64,000 bases of DNA, taken from the NCBI GenBank assembly GCA_030062745.1, contig CP099841.1, forward strand, positions 8,367,001-8,431,000, in the 5' to 3' direction. Under the pieces are notes generated by a model, which ran no database searches, had not been told where the DNA came from, and saw only the letters and a program-made list of their open reading frames with translations. This DNA comes from Capitulum mitella. Lineage: Eukaryota; Arthropoda; Thecostraca; Pollicipedomorpha; Pollicipedidae. Both the position numbers and the translations under genes were made by a program. Shown here in pieces: positions 23,607-35,545 of this stretch (position 1 is the stretch's first letter; each line of letters opens with the position of its first letter).

Positions 23607-26450
23607 GGGAGAGAGTTTCTCACTAATATTCACAGCCGACTGCATATAGTCGAGTAGCATCTCAAACGACTCCCCGTGTCAAGCCGAGCTCAAAACTACC
23701 TCTTGTTTATCAATATCTTTTCAACTTTTTGAGAAACATACATCCAGAACCGGTTTTTCACCTAATGTTTTATTTCCCATAGGCTTTAACATTGAGGGCA
23801 ACGGTCGTGAATTGGCCGGCACCTGCGATTTTTCTAATTTTTTGTGTATGGGTACCCTGACCAGGAACACACTGCCTGGCAGTGAAATTTGCCGGGTGCA
23901 TTGATATTCTCACCGATTACAAGGGGTGAGAATTTCTCACTAAAATTCACAACCGACTGCATATAGTCGAGTAGCATCTCAAACGACTCCCCGTGTCAAG
24001 CCGAGCTCAAAACTACCTGTTATGTATCAATATCTTTTCAACTTTTTGAGAAACATGCATCCAGAACCGGTTTTTCACCTAATGCTTTATTTCCCATAGG
24101 CTTTAACATTGAGGGCAACGGTCGTGAATTGGCCGGCACCTACGATTTTTCTAATTTTTTGTGTATGGGTACCCTGACCAGGAACACACTGCCTGGCAGT
24201 GAAATTTGCCGGGTGCATTGATATTCTCACCGATTACAAGGGGTGAGAACTTCTCACCGAAATTCACAACCGACTGCATATAGTCGAGTAGCATCTCAAA
24301 CGACTCCCCGTGTCAAGCCGAGCTCAAAACTGCCTCTTGTTTATCAATATCTTTTCAACTTTTTGAGAAACATGCATCCAGAACCGGTTTTTCACCTAAT
24401 GCTTTATTTCCCATAGGCTTTAACATTGAGGGCAACGGTCGTGAATTGGCCGGCATCTACGATTTTTCTAATTTTTTGTGTATGGGTACCCTGACCAGGA
24501 ACACACTGCCTGGCAGTGAAATTTGCCGGGTGCATTGATATTCTCACCGATTACAAGGGGTGAGAATTTTTTTTTTTAAAATTAACAACCCACTCCTTTT
24601 AGTCGAGTAGCATCTCAAACGACTCCCAGTGTCAAGCCGAGCTCAAAACTACCTCTTGTTTATCAATATCTTTTCAACGTTTTGAGAAACATGCATCCAG
24701 AACCGGTTTTTCACCTAATGCTTTATTTCCCATAGGCTTTAAAAAGGGGGGAGGGTTGGGTGTGGGGGGGCTTCTTTTTTTTTTTTTTTTTTTTTTTTTG
24801 GGATTCCCTTCCCCAAACACCCCCTCGGGGGGGGAAATTTGCGGGGGGTTTTTTTTTTTTCCCAATTAAAAGGGGTGGGGATTTCTCACCGAAATTCACA
24901 ACCGACTGCATATCGTCGAGTAGCATCTCAAACGACTCCCCGTGTCAAGCCGAGCTCAAAACTACCTCTTGTTTATCAATATCTTTTCAACTTTTTGAGA
25001 AACATGCATCCAGAACCGGTTTTTCACCTAATGCTTTATTTCCCATAGGCTTTAACATTGAGGGCAACGGTCGTGAATTGGCCGGCACCTACGATTTTTC
25101 CAATTTTTTGCGTATGGGTACCCTGACCAGGAACACACTGCCTGGCAGTGAAATTTGCCGGGTGCATTGATATTCTCACCGATTACAAGGGTGAGAATTT
25201 CTCACTAAAATTCACAACCGACTGCATATAGTCGAGTAGCATCTCAAACGACTCCCGTGCCAAGCCGAGCTCAAAACTACCTCTTATGTATCAATATCTT
25301 TTCAACTTTTTGAGAAACATGCATCCAGAACCGGTTTTTCACCTAATGCTTTATTTCCCATAGGCTTTAACATTGAGGGCAACGGTCGTGAATTGGCCGG
25401 CACCTACGATTTTTCTAATTTTTTGTGTGTGGGTACCCTGACCAGGAGCACACTGCCTGTCAGTGAAATTTGCCGGGTGCATTGATATTCTCACCGATTA
25501 CAAGGGGTGAGAATTTCTCACCGAAATTCACAACCGACTGCATATCGTCGAGTAGCATCTCAAACGACTCCCCGTGTCAAGCCGAGCTAAAAACTACCTC
25601 TTGTTTATCAATATCTTTTCAACTTTTTGAGAAACATGCATCCAGAACCGGTTTTTCACCTAATGCTTTATTTCCCATAGGCTTTAACATTGATGGCAAC
25701 GGTCGTGAATTGGCCGGCACCTACGATTTTTCTAATTTTTTGCGTATGGGTACCCTGACCAGGAACACACTGCCTGGCAGTGAAATTTGCCGGGTGCATT
25801 GATATTCTCACCGATTACAAGGGTGAGAATTTCTCACCGAAATTCACAACCGACTGCATATAGTCGAGTAGCATCTCAAACGACTCCCCGTGTCAAGCCG
25901 AGCTCAAAACTACCTCTTGTTTCTCAATATCTTTTCAACTTTTTGAGAAACATGCATCCAGAACCGGTTTTTCACCTAATGCTTTATTTCCCATAGGCTT
26001 TAACATTGAGGGCAACGGTCGTGAATTGGCCGGCACCTACGATTTTTCTAATTTTTTGTGTATGGGTACCCTGACCAGGAACACACTGCCTGGCAGTGAA
26101 ATTTGCCGGGTGCATTGATATTCTCACCGATTACAAGGGGTGAGAATTTCTCACCGAAATTCACAACCGACTGCATATAGTCGAGTAGCATCTCAAACGA
26201 CTCCCCGTGTCAAGCCGAGCTCAAAACTACCTCTTGTTTATCAATATCTTTTCAACTTTTTGAGAAACATGCATCCAGAACCGGTTTTTCACCTAATGCT
26301 TTATTTCCCATAGGCTTTAACATTGAGGGCAACGGTCGTGAATTGGCCGGCACCTACGATTTTTCTTATTTTTCGTGTATGGGTACCCTGACCAGGAACA
26401 CACTGCCTGGCAGTGAAATTTGCCGGGTGCATTGACATTCTCATTAATTA
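23607..26450 (+). repeat. Foldback element, left arm: about nine 317-bp units
   Basis: Units recur with the phrase CCGACTGCATATAGTCGAG at 23636, 23953, 24270, about 24589, 24902, 25218, 25534, 25850 and 26167, giving spacings of 313-319. Each unit contains CCAGAACCGGTTTTTCACC, GGTACCCTGACCAGGAACAC and the short inverted GTGAGAATTTCTCAC. Units are almost identical, which implies recent amplification or gene conversion. The fourth unit is damaged (see 24575-24890). Confidence 0.9.
24575..24890. other. Probable corrupted consensus inside the array
   Basis: Most of one repeat unit is replaced by text that follows the unit's outline but collapses into homopolymers: T-runs at 24569-24577, 24774-24799 and 24849-24860, and G-runs at 24747-24770 and 24826-24850. 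The neighbouring units on both sides are near perfect. This pattern fits low-quality assembly sequence better than mutation. Confidence 0.65.
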
Positions 26451-26690
26451 CAAGGGGTGGGAGTTTCTCCCGAAAACTCTGATCGCTGTAAACGCTGTCA
26501 AACTCTCCGTGTGATGTTCAGCTCAAAACTATCTTTAGTTAATTTCTATTTTCTCGAGTTTTGTGTAACATGCATATCTATTTGTTTTTTTCCACGTAAT
26601 GGTGTATTTCCTGTAGGGTTTGTTAGGCATGTGTCCCCTTGTTGTGGGGGCATCGCGCGTGATTTGTCTGACTCCTAGGATGTGCCTCTT
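26451..26690 (+). repeat. Foldback element, diverged innermost unit
   Basis: After GATTACAAGGGGT the sequence keeps the order of the 317-bp unit (TCAAACTCTCCGTGTGATG, AGCTCAAAACTAT, AACATGCAT, CACGTAATGGTGTATTTCC) with many substitutions. It appears to be an old unit that escaped homogenisation. No counterpart is present at the inner edge of the right arm. Confidence 0.65.
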
Positions 26691-27135
26691 TTTGTTATAT
26701 AGGCGACTACTTGTCCGATTTATCAAAGAAAAACGTGTGTTTCGGTTAATTCTCATCACCTGAAATACTGGCTCGAAAACATACGTATATTTATCTGGAA
26801 AACAATTGCATCTTTATACACCTGAAACGAGGAATTACAATCTCACAGGGATCAAATGCTCGCGATAATATCATCCCTTTAGAACGACTATTGGGACAGG
26901 GTTCTGTAGCGCAAAATCGTTGGTCAAAATCCTGTAGGGCATCGGTACCATTACTGGTGATATTTAGATTTTTATCAGCCGTTCTCAACGTTCAATGTGA
27001 AACAAAGTGATGCATACAGCACAACACGCATGATGTAGAGCCAGTTGTTTCGCTGCTTGTTGTTGTTTATCGGTGTTTTCGGGCGCGCCGACTTCTGAGG
27101 TTAGTGTGCGCTTATAACGAGGTTGCTTTGCCTCA

Positions 27136-29920
27136 CTAGTGAAGTGTGTAAAAAACATCGAAGTCAGCGTCTTTAAGAAATAGAAAGAGCTGTTTCGATT
27201 CAAGAAAGCGTGAGTTGTCTCCAAGTACATCGCAGAGCGTCAGAGACGAAGCGTGCTGTCCGAAGTGAAGTCAACGTTTTTCAGCCAAGTATGGACACGA
27301 AAGGACCACGTGGTTGACAGTGAGGAAGGCACCACATCGATGGCAGAGAGGCCTACCAGCCCTAAGCAACAGATAGCCATGGGTCGTATAAGTGACCGAT
27401 ACGCAGTTTGCACAGTATTATTTCCTCTCGTCTCGCCTTGCGAGAGCAGGATAACCATGAACCAGGCTTGGGTTTTACCATTGTGAGTTTATTGCCATCT
27501 GTCTCATCCCAAGAGCGCTGCCACTTGTTGTACAGGAAGTTCCTAATTGCCGGATAAAAGTCTCTGGCAAGATTGGCAGAGAACGTGTACATAGTGTCAG
27601 CGCTGCTCGCCTGGCAGCGGCATCGGTCAACTCGTTGTCCGTAATTCCGACGTGACTGGGTATCCAGCACAGGATGATTTTATTCCCAGTCCGATCCAGT
27701 TGTGTCAGACGTAGTAAAATGTCCTCTAGAAGGAAACATGCTGAATACAAAGATCTAAGAGCAAAAAGGCTTCTAAGGGAATCCGTTAAAATCAGGTATA
27801 GTGATTCGTCACCAACTTCGATGAAACATAACGCCTTGGTGATTGCTATCAATTCCGATGTAAAAACAGACGCGTGTGCAGGCAACGAGAACGATCGGGT
27901 GACAGAACCGCACACAAACGCACAACGAACACCACCGGCGGTCTCAGATCCGTCCATGTACGTCAGTGTGTATCCGCCATATGACGCCATGCGCTCCAGC
28001 GCCCTGGATCCCATTATATTTGGCATGGCTTCATTCTTTCTAATTTCTGCAAGCAAGGTGTTTATTGAAGGTGACGTCAAATGCCAGGGAGGAGAAGGCA
28101 GATGGCTTATTCGCTTCACCCCTCGAAGAGGAATTTCGCACTCCTGCAACAGAGCTCGCATTCGGAAGCCGAAAGGCGGAGTGCGCTGCTGCGATCCACC
28201 GCGAAGGAAGCTCACAGTGGACCGTGAAAAACCTGCGTCATACGTCGGGTGTAACGGGAATTGTCGCAGCTTCAGGGGATAGCGCATGCCGAGCATTTTC
28301 CTCCTCGTCGACAGTGGCGACTCGTGTGACTCTGCCATAAGGCTAACAGTGGGTGATGTGCGGAAGGCCCCTGTGATGATGCGGAGAGCGGTGTGATGGA
28401 TGGTGTCTAGAATGCACTTGCTGGATCACATGCGCTGTCATACACAAAACATGCATCATCCAGCTTGGAGCGGACGAGAGAACGATATCACAGCATTGTG
28501 CGTGACACACATTTTAATATGTTCAGAGACTTAAAACAGCGATCGCTTAAAGTTTCCAGATGTGCATTATACGTAAGGCGGCGGTCAAAATATACCCCGA
28601 GATATCTGGCCACAGACTCTGTTGGAATGCTCTGTCCATACAAAAGGAGAGTCATTTCACCGTATCTCCAGCGACGAAGAAGATGCATGGCTACGGTCTT
28701 ATTTTTTGAAAAACTGAACCCATTCATGGTGCTCCACCTCTCCACGCGGTCCACAGCCAGCTGGAGATGCCGTTCCATTGATGGTGCTCTTACTGCACTC
28801 GTCCAAATGGTAAAAACATCAACAAAAAAGAGCACGGCCAACAGACTGGGGGAGCACATCACCGATGTCGTTTATCATAACTGCGAATAACGCTGCACTT
28901 AACACACCGCCTTGGGGTACAACGTTTAATTGTGAGAACTTTTCGGAGAGTGTGTTTCCAACACGGACACGGAAAAAACGGTCAGCTAAAAAGAGTCGAA
29001 GAAAAGTACTCATACGACCACGTTTACCATATCTAAACAGCTTTACAAGAATACCATGAAACCAAGTGGCGTCGTAGGCGCCCTCAGTGTCAAAGAAGAC
29101 TGTGCCTATATGCCTGATCGCTTTAAAACCGGTACGAATCACAGTGTCTAGAGCTATAAGATGGTCCACTGTGTCCGGTTCTTTCTAAAACCGCACTGCG
29201 CGTTAGTAAAAACGTGATGCTGTTCAAAAAAAGGTCAATCGTGCGTTCACCATCTTTTCCATCAGTTTACAAAGTGATGACGTAAGAGAAATGGGTCTGT
29301 AGTGAAGAGGATCTAATCCACTTTTGCCTGGTTTCAGAAGTGGAACTATCACAGCTTCTCGCCAAACAGCTGGGAATTCATCTCTTAACCACAATGAGTT
29401 AAAATCCACCAAAAGCACGCGAAGTATGCAGGGCGGCAGATGTCTGAGCATGTCGTTGCGTATGGTATCAGGGCCTTCTGACACATTGCGAAGCTTGACA
29501 ATTGCCGATTCCAACTCCATCAAAGTGAATGGCTCATTGTATGCCTGCGATTCACTCGTGGAAAAATCTATCACTGTTTGCTCACATCGTGCTCTGTGCC
29601 GTAAGAACTGTGGGTTCGTGTTACCACCTTTGCTACGGTGTGACAAGGCTTGTGCAATCTCGTTAGCCACATCCAATGGCTGCGTCACAGTCTGGCCGTC
29701 CAAACGTAGCACAGGAAGCGGCACGGATGAAAACTGGCCAGAAACACACTTGTTACGCGCCCAGATCTGCGAAGTTGGCGTAAATCGGTTGAGCGTGTTA
29801 CCTACGCACGCCAGGAAATACGTTTCGCTTCCCTTATCGTGCGCCGAGCTAAAGCTCTCCCCTTCTTGAAGGCTATCAGGTTCTCCATGCGACTCCTGAC
29901 GTCAAAAGCACGGAATGGGC
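27136..29920 (-). pseudogene. Non-LTR retrotransposon remnant (RT and RNase H), 5'-truncated
   Basis: Minus-strand blocks in order are: 29917-29725 (MENLIAFKKGRALARRTIRE), 29724-29224 (SEGPDTIRNDMLRHLP and HYRPISLTSSLCKLMEKMV), 29169-28819 (FFDTEGAYDATW and VPQGGVLSAALFAVMINDI), 28862-28488 (RT active-site region and LGVYFDRRLTYNAHLE), 28338-27475 (RNase H: YMDGSE, TSELIAITKA, LTDSLRSL, WIPSHVG...NELTDAAAR) and 27670-27280 (a CHRCG...CP knuckle), with a stop at 27136. An RNase H after the RT, with this C-terminal Cys/His motif, places it in the I/R1/Jockey-like group. The reading frame is broken in at least five places, and the RT catalytic pair reads D-V instead of D-D. The endonuclease is absent. 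It cannot move itself. Confidence 0.92.
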
Positions 29921-32900
29921 GTCGGTTGTGAATTTTAGTGAGAAATTCTCACCCCTTGTAATCGGTGAGAATATCAATGCACCCGGCAAATTTCACTGCC
30001 AGGCAGTGTGTTCCTGGTCAGGGTACCCATACACAAAAAATTAGAAAAATCGTAGGTGCCGGCCAATTCACGACCGTTGCCCTCAATGTTAAAGCCTATG
30101 GGAAATAAAGCATTAGGTGAAAAACCGGTTCTGGATGCATGTTTCTCAAAAAGTTGAAAAGATATTGAGAAACAAGAGGTAGTTTTGAGCTCGGCTTGAC
30201 ACGGGGAGTCGTTTGAGATGCTACTCGACTATATGCAGTCGGTTGTGAATTTCGGTGAGAAATTCTCACCCCTTGTAATCGGTGAGAATATCAATGCACC
30301 CGGCAAATTTCACTGCCAGGCAGTGTGTTCCTGGTCAGGGTACCCATACACAAAAAATTAGAAAAATCGTAGGTGCCGGCCAATTCACGACCGTTGCCCT
30401 CAATGTTAAAGCCTATGGGAAATAAAGCATTAGGTGAAAAACCGGTTCTGGATGCATGTTTCTCAAAAAGTTGAAAAGATATTGAGAAACAAGAGGTAGT
30501 TTTGAGCTCGGCTTGACACGGGGAGTCGTTTGAGATGCTACTCGACTATATGCAGTCGGTTGTGAATTTCGGTGAGAAATTCTCACCCCTTGTAATCGGT
30601 GAGAATATCAATGCACCCGGCAAATTTCACTTCCAGGCAGTGTGTTCCTGGTCAGGGTACCCATACACAAAAAATTAGAAAAATCGTAGGTGCCGGCCAA
30701 TTCACGACCGTTGCCCTCAATGTTAAAGCCTATGGGAAATAAAGCATTAGGTGAAAAACCGGTTCTGGATGCATGTTTCTCAAAAAGTTGAAAAGATATT
30801 GAGAAACAAGAGGTAGTTTTGAGCTCGGCTTGCCACGGGGAGTCGTTTGAGATGCTACTCGACTATATGCAGTCGGTTGTGAATTTCGGTGAGAAATTCT
30901 CACCCCTTGTAATCGGTGAGAATATCAATGCACCCGGCAAATTTCACTGCCAGGCAGTGTGTTCCTGGTCAGGGTACCCATACACAAAAAATTAGAAAAA
31001 TCGTAGGTGCCGGCCAATTCACGACCGTTGCCATCAATGTTAAAGCCTATGGGAAATAAAGCATTAGGTGAAAAACCGGTTCTGGATGCATGTTTCTCAA
31101 AAAGTTGAACAGATATTGATAAACAAGAGGTAGTTTTGAGCTCGGCTTGACACGGGGAGTCGTTTGAGATGCTACTCGACTATATGCAGTCGGTTGTGAA
31201 TTTCGGTGAGAAATTCTCACCCCTTGTAATCGGTGAGAATATCAATGCACCCGGCAAATTTCACTGCCAGGCAGTGTGTTCCTGGTCAGGGTACCCATAC
31301 ACAAAAAATTAGAAAAATCGTAGGTGCCGGCCAATTCACGACCGTTGCCCTCAATGTTAAAGCCTATGGGAAATAAAGCATTAGGTGAAAAACCGGTTCT
31401 GGATGCATGTTTCTCAAAAAGTTGAAAAGATATTGATAAACAAGAGGTAGTTTTGAGCTCGGCTTGACACGGGGAGTCGTTTGAGATGCTACTCGACTAT
31501 ATGCAGTCGGTTGTGAATTTCGGTGAGAAATTCTCACCCCTTGTAATCGGTGAGAATATCAATGCACCCGGCAAATTTCACTTCCAGGCAGTGTGTTCCT
31601 GGTCAGGGTACCCATACACAAAAAATTAGAAAAATCGTAGGTGCCGGCCAATTCACGACCGTTGCCCTCAATGTTAAAGCCTATGGGAAATAAAGCATTA
31701 GGTGAAAAACCGGTTCTGGATGCATGTTTCTCAAAAAGTTGAAAAGATATTGAGAAACAAGAGGTAGTTTTGAGCTCGGCTTGACACGGGGAGTCGTTTG
31801 AGATGCTACTCGACTATATGCAGTCGGTTGTGAATTTCGGTGAGAAATTCTCACCCCTTGTAATCGGTGAGAATATCAATGCACCCGGCAAATTTCACTG
31901 CCAGGCAGTGTGTTCCTGGTCAGGGTACCCATACACAAAAAAATTAGAAAAATCGTAGATGCCGGCCAATTCACGACCGTTGCCCTCAATGTTAAAGCCT
32001 ATGGGAAATAAAGCATTAGGTGAAAAACCGGTTCTGGATGCATGTTTCTCAAAAAGTTGAAAAGATATTGATAAACAAGAGGTAGTTTTGAGCTCGGCTT
32101 GACACGGGGAGTCGTTTGAGATGCTACTCGACTATATGCAGTCGGTTGTGAATTTCGGTGAGAAATTCTCACCCCTTGTAATCGGTGAGAATATCAATGC
32201 ACCCGGCAAATTTCACTGCCAGGCAGTGTGTTCCTGGTCAGGGTACTCATACACAAAAAATTAGAAAAATCGTAGGTGCCGGCCAATTCACGACCGTTGC
32301 CATCAATGTTAAAGCCTATGGGAAATAAAGCATTAGGTGAAAAACCGGTTCTGGATGCATGTTTCTCAAAAAGTTGAAAAGATATTGAGAAACAAGAGGT
32401 AGTTTTGAGCTCGGCTTGACACGGGGAGTCGTTTGAGATGCTACTCGACTATATGCAGTCGGTTGTGAATTTCGGTGAGAAATTCTCACCCCTTGTAATC
32501 GGTGAGAATATCAATGCACCCGGCAAATTTCACTGCCAGGCAGTGTGTTCCTGGTCAGGGTACCCATACACAAAAAATTAGAAAAATCGTAGGTGCCGGC
32601 CAATTCACGACCGTTGCCCTCAATGTTAAAGCCTATGGGAAATAAAGCATTAGGTGAAAAACCGGTTCTGGATGCATGTTTCTCAAAAAGTTGAAAAGAT
32701 ATTGAGAAACAAGAGGTAGTTTTGAGCTCGGCTTGACACGGGGAGTCGTTTGAGATGCTACTCGACTATATGCAGTCGGTTGTGAATTTCGGTGAGAAAT
32801 TCTCACCCCTTGTAATCGGTGAGAATATCAATGCACCCGGCAAATTTCACTGCCAGGCAGTGTGTTCCTGGTCAGGGTACCCATACACAAAAAATTAGAA

Positions 32901-33750
32901 AAATCGTAGGTGCCGGCCAATTCACGACCGTTGCCCTCAATGTTAAAGCCTATGGGAAATAAAGCATTAGGTGAAAAACCGGTTCTGGATGCATGTTTCT
33001 CAAAAAGTTGAAAAGATATCGATAAACAAGAGGTAGTTTTGAGCTCGGCTTGACGCGGGGAGTCGTTTGAGATGCTACTCGACTATATGCAGTCGGTTGT
33101 GAATTTCGGTGAGAAATTCTCACCCCTTGTAATCGGTGAGAATATCAATGCACCCGGCAAATTTCACTGCCAGGCAGTGTGTTCCTGGTCAGGGTACTCA
33201 TACACAAAAAATTAGAAAAATCGTAGGTGCCGGCCAATTCACGACCGTTGCCATCAATGTTAAAGCCTATGGGAAATAAAGCATTAGGTGAAAAACCGGT
33301 TCTGGATGCATGTTTCTCAAAAAGTTGAAAAGATATTGATAAACAAGAGGTAGTTTTGAGCTCGGCTTGACACGGGGAGTCGTTTGAGATGCTACTCGAC
33401 TATATGCAGTCGGTTGTGAATTTTAGTGAGAAATTCTCACCCCTTGTAATCGGTGAGAATATCAATGCACCCGGCAAATTTCACTGCCAGGCAGTGTGTT
33501 CCTGGTCAGGGTACCCATACACAAAAAATTAGAAAAATCGTAGATGCCGGCCAATTCACGACCGTTGCCCTCAATGTTAAAGCCTATGGGAAATAAAGCA
33601 TTAGGTGAAAAACCGGTTCTGGATGCATGTTTCTCAAAAAGTTGAAAAGATATTGAGAAACAAGAGGTAGTTTTGAGCTCGGCTTGACACGGGGAGTCGT
33701 TTGAGGTGCTACTCGACTATATGCAGTCGGCTGTGAATATTAGTGAGAAA
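29921..33750 (-). repeat. Foldback element, right arm: twelve 317-bp units
   Basis: The phrase GGTTGTGAAT recurs at 29924, 30241, 30558, 30875, 31192, 31509, 31826, 32144, 32461, 32778, 33095, 33412 and (as GGCTGTGAAT) 33729: twelve periods of 317 with one of 318. Units are the reverse complement of the left arm and differ at a few sites only (for example TTTTAGTGAG or TTTCGGTGAG at the junction, ATTGAGAAAC or ATTGATAAAC). The array stops abruptly at 29921 against retrotransposon sequence. Confidence 0.92.
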
Positions 33751-33756
33751 CTCTCA

Positions 33757-33941
33757 CCCCTTGATTGATAATTGGCTCTGCAGGCTAAGGTATTGGATGC
33801 ACCCAACATTAAATTGCACCATCGTGTTCAGCTCGTCGAGATGCATCATATGGTGCATTTTGGCCGCTTTTGGAGGGGTCGCTTTTATGGGCTGAGCGTG
33901 GGCTGAGCGTGGGCTGACCGTGGGCTGTCTTGACACACATC
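33757..33941 (-). repeat. Foldback element, right unique cap
   Basis: This is the reverse complement of 23425-23606, ending CTTGACACACATC. It contains the same row of TGAGCGTGGGC units near the end. Confidence 0.8.
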
Positions 33942-33948
33942 AAAACGT
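33942..33948 (+). repeat. Target-site duplication, right
   Basis: AAAACGT directly follows the right end and matches 23418-23424. With one ambiguous base at the ends the duplication could also be read as 8 bp. Confidence 0.75.
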
Positions 33949-34379
33949 GTACGCATGTCGTTAGCCTTAGCGATGTCGAAGCTGACAGCAGCTGACGAAC
34001 ATCAGAATTATGAATGCGGCCGTCATGTATTCAGGCAAGTATCGCTGTAGTTTCACGAACTGAATTTCCTCCGCAGATATGCATTACGTGAATAGGTCGA
34101 AATTCGTTGGTGTTGTTTGCCAAAAACAACCGTTGCTGCCGTTTGTAACTGCGTCTGGTACAGCATGACATTTCTGGGTAAGCGTCAGGTGCGTTCAAGA
34201 TTCAATGTGTTTTTGAGGTAACGGAAAAAACAGATGTATTCCTTTTAAGGATATCTTCGCCGTTCAGTCATCCATCATTTACGTCACACATCCTTCGCAA
34301 TTTACCTTCCGTAACATCTTTTTAAATTCATTTCTCTGAACTTTAGGCATAAATGCCTGTCACGATCTCCCCCTCCCCT

Positions 34380-34560
34380 ACCCGATACGCAGTGTATGGA
34401 TGGCCCCAAATGCCTTTTGGGCACCCACAATCATTTTCTAAAATCCACACACATGAATATCCAGCCGGATCACAGGAATATCCAGCCAAATACCGGATAC
34501 CAGATAATCGAAAATATCCGGCCGGACCGCATATCCGGTGCATTCCGAACACTTCAATCA
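34380..34560. repeat. GCCGGATACCGG-type repeat, copy 2
   Basis: It contains GAATATCCAGCCGGATCAC, AAATACCGGATACCAG, AATATCCGGCCGGACC and CCGGTGCATTCC, related to 22180-22330 in the opposite sense. The body is palindrome-prone. The phrase order is only loosely shared with copy 1. Confidence 0.5.
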
Positions 34561-34742
34561 CTGTACATTTTATCACTGCTGTAATGCCTGGCGCAGCGGA
34601 CACACCTGCAGGCAATCATTTTCGCCTTTATTGTACACTACAAATCCTCACAGTCGATAGCGTCTGCAGCAAACACTGACGGATAGCACGTGCATTTGCT
34701 GCGTCCATTGCTTGTGGTCGTTCTCACGGCTCTTGGCAGTGA

Positions 34743-35256
34743 GAATGCAGGGGCGGATCCAGGGGGCGATGGGGGCGACCCCCCGAGGCCTGAGAGGGGC
34801 CCAGGGCCGGCTCAAAAGAAGCCCCAAAGGGACCTTGCATAAGCTTCACGACACCTCTGTGAAAACCTCACGACGTGAAAACCTCTGAAAACCTTACGGG
34901 CTCTTGTTGCAGTCATGGGTGTCTCCGGGAGGGTTAGATGGCCCCCTGAGACGAATAGAAGGGTTCCTGAAACTCCCTAAGGACCCTAAGACGGCAAATG
35001 GGCCACCACATGGCAGAGTGCCCCTGAAACCATTAGGAGGGTCTTAGGGCCCTTGAGATGGCCAATATGATGCATGAGTACTTAGGACGGCATAGAGGCC
35101 CCTGGAATGTCATAGGGGCCCCGGATGAGCTTCACGGGCCTGTGTGAGGAGTTGAAGGCTCCTGATGCGGTCAGAGGACCTCCGGGAGGGTTAATGAGGC
35201 CCTGAGACGGCAAGGACCCCCTCTGCAAAATCCTGGGTCCGCCCCTGCGTGTCCCA
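34743..35256. repeat. TIR-bounded cassette of degenerate short repeats (family A)
   Basis: The left end GCAGGGGCGGATCCAGG is answered at the right by CCTGGGTCCGCCCCTGC. Between them are imperfect units on the theme GAGACGGCAAGGGGCCCCTGA and AGGGTCTTAGGGCCC. The ends match those of 12151-13616, although the internal units differ. No 8-bp flanking duplication was found. Confidence 0.7.
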
Positions 35257-35277
35257 TGAGTCCTATTGAGTTCAGGG

Positions 35278-35545
35278 ACCTAGCAGGGGGCATGGGGACC
35301 ATGTTCCCCCGGAGTCAAGTGGTCAACACTAGATGCTTGGCGATTTTGCAGGAATACGGAAAAATGGTCATATATAAGCTGCAAAAGTAAACATTATATA
35401 TTCCTTCTGTGCATTAAATATAAAGTCAGTTACATAGAACTGAATAGAAAAAACAACGCTTTTCCGTATAAGTTTCGTAATATCCCAGTAGCATATGAAA
35501 AAATGACTTGGCCCCCTCCTGAGAAAAACCCGGGAGACGTGCACG
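35278..35545 (-). repeat. Dispersed repeat family C, copy 3 (diverged)
   Basis: This is a reversed copy with recognisable CACTAGATGCTTGGCGATTT, GTGCATTAAATATAAAG and CCCAGTAGCATATGA blocks, but many substitutions and eroded ends. Confidence 0.65.

Larger units (their letters stand above)
23425..33941. mobile_element. 10.5-kb foldback-like element with tandem-repeat arms
   Basis: The two ends are inverted copies: GATGTGTGTCAAGACAG begins the left end and its complement ends the right one. Both are followed inward by a unique cap of about 180 bp with repeated GCCCACGCTCA units. Then come long arrays of the same 317-bp unit in opposite orientation (23607-26450 and 29921-33750). A 7-bp direct repeat, AAAACGT, flanks the whole. 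Foldback elements of Drosophila and the related Galileo group have this architecture (long inverted repeats made of tandem subrepeats), and a 7-bp duplication is reported for Galileo. That comparison is structural only; no transposase of that group is seen. The core contains a retrotransposon remnant, so the element would be non-autonomous. Alternatives are a palindromic satellite locus or an inverted duplication, but the target duplication argues for transposition. Confidence 0.8.

Noticed and set aside
24674-25170. Lysine- or phenylalanine-rich frames in the left array
   Set aside because: They arise from the homopolymer-damaged repeat unit and neighbouring satellite units.
27253-28340. Plus-strand frames over the retrotransposon
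   Set aside because: Antisense shadows of the RT/RNase H remnant, which has clear motifs on the minus strand.
23607-33750. CRISPR array
   Set aside because: The units are 317 bp, directly adjoining and near identical, with no short repeat and unique spacer pattern; the context is eukaryotic.
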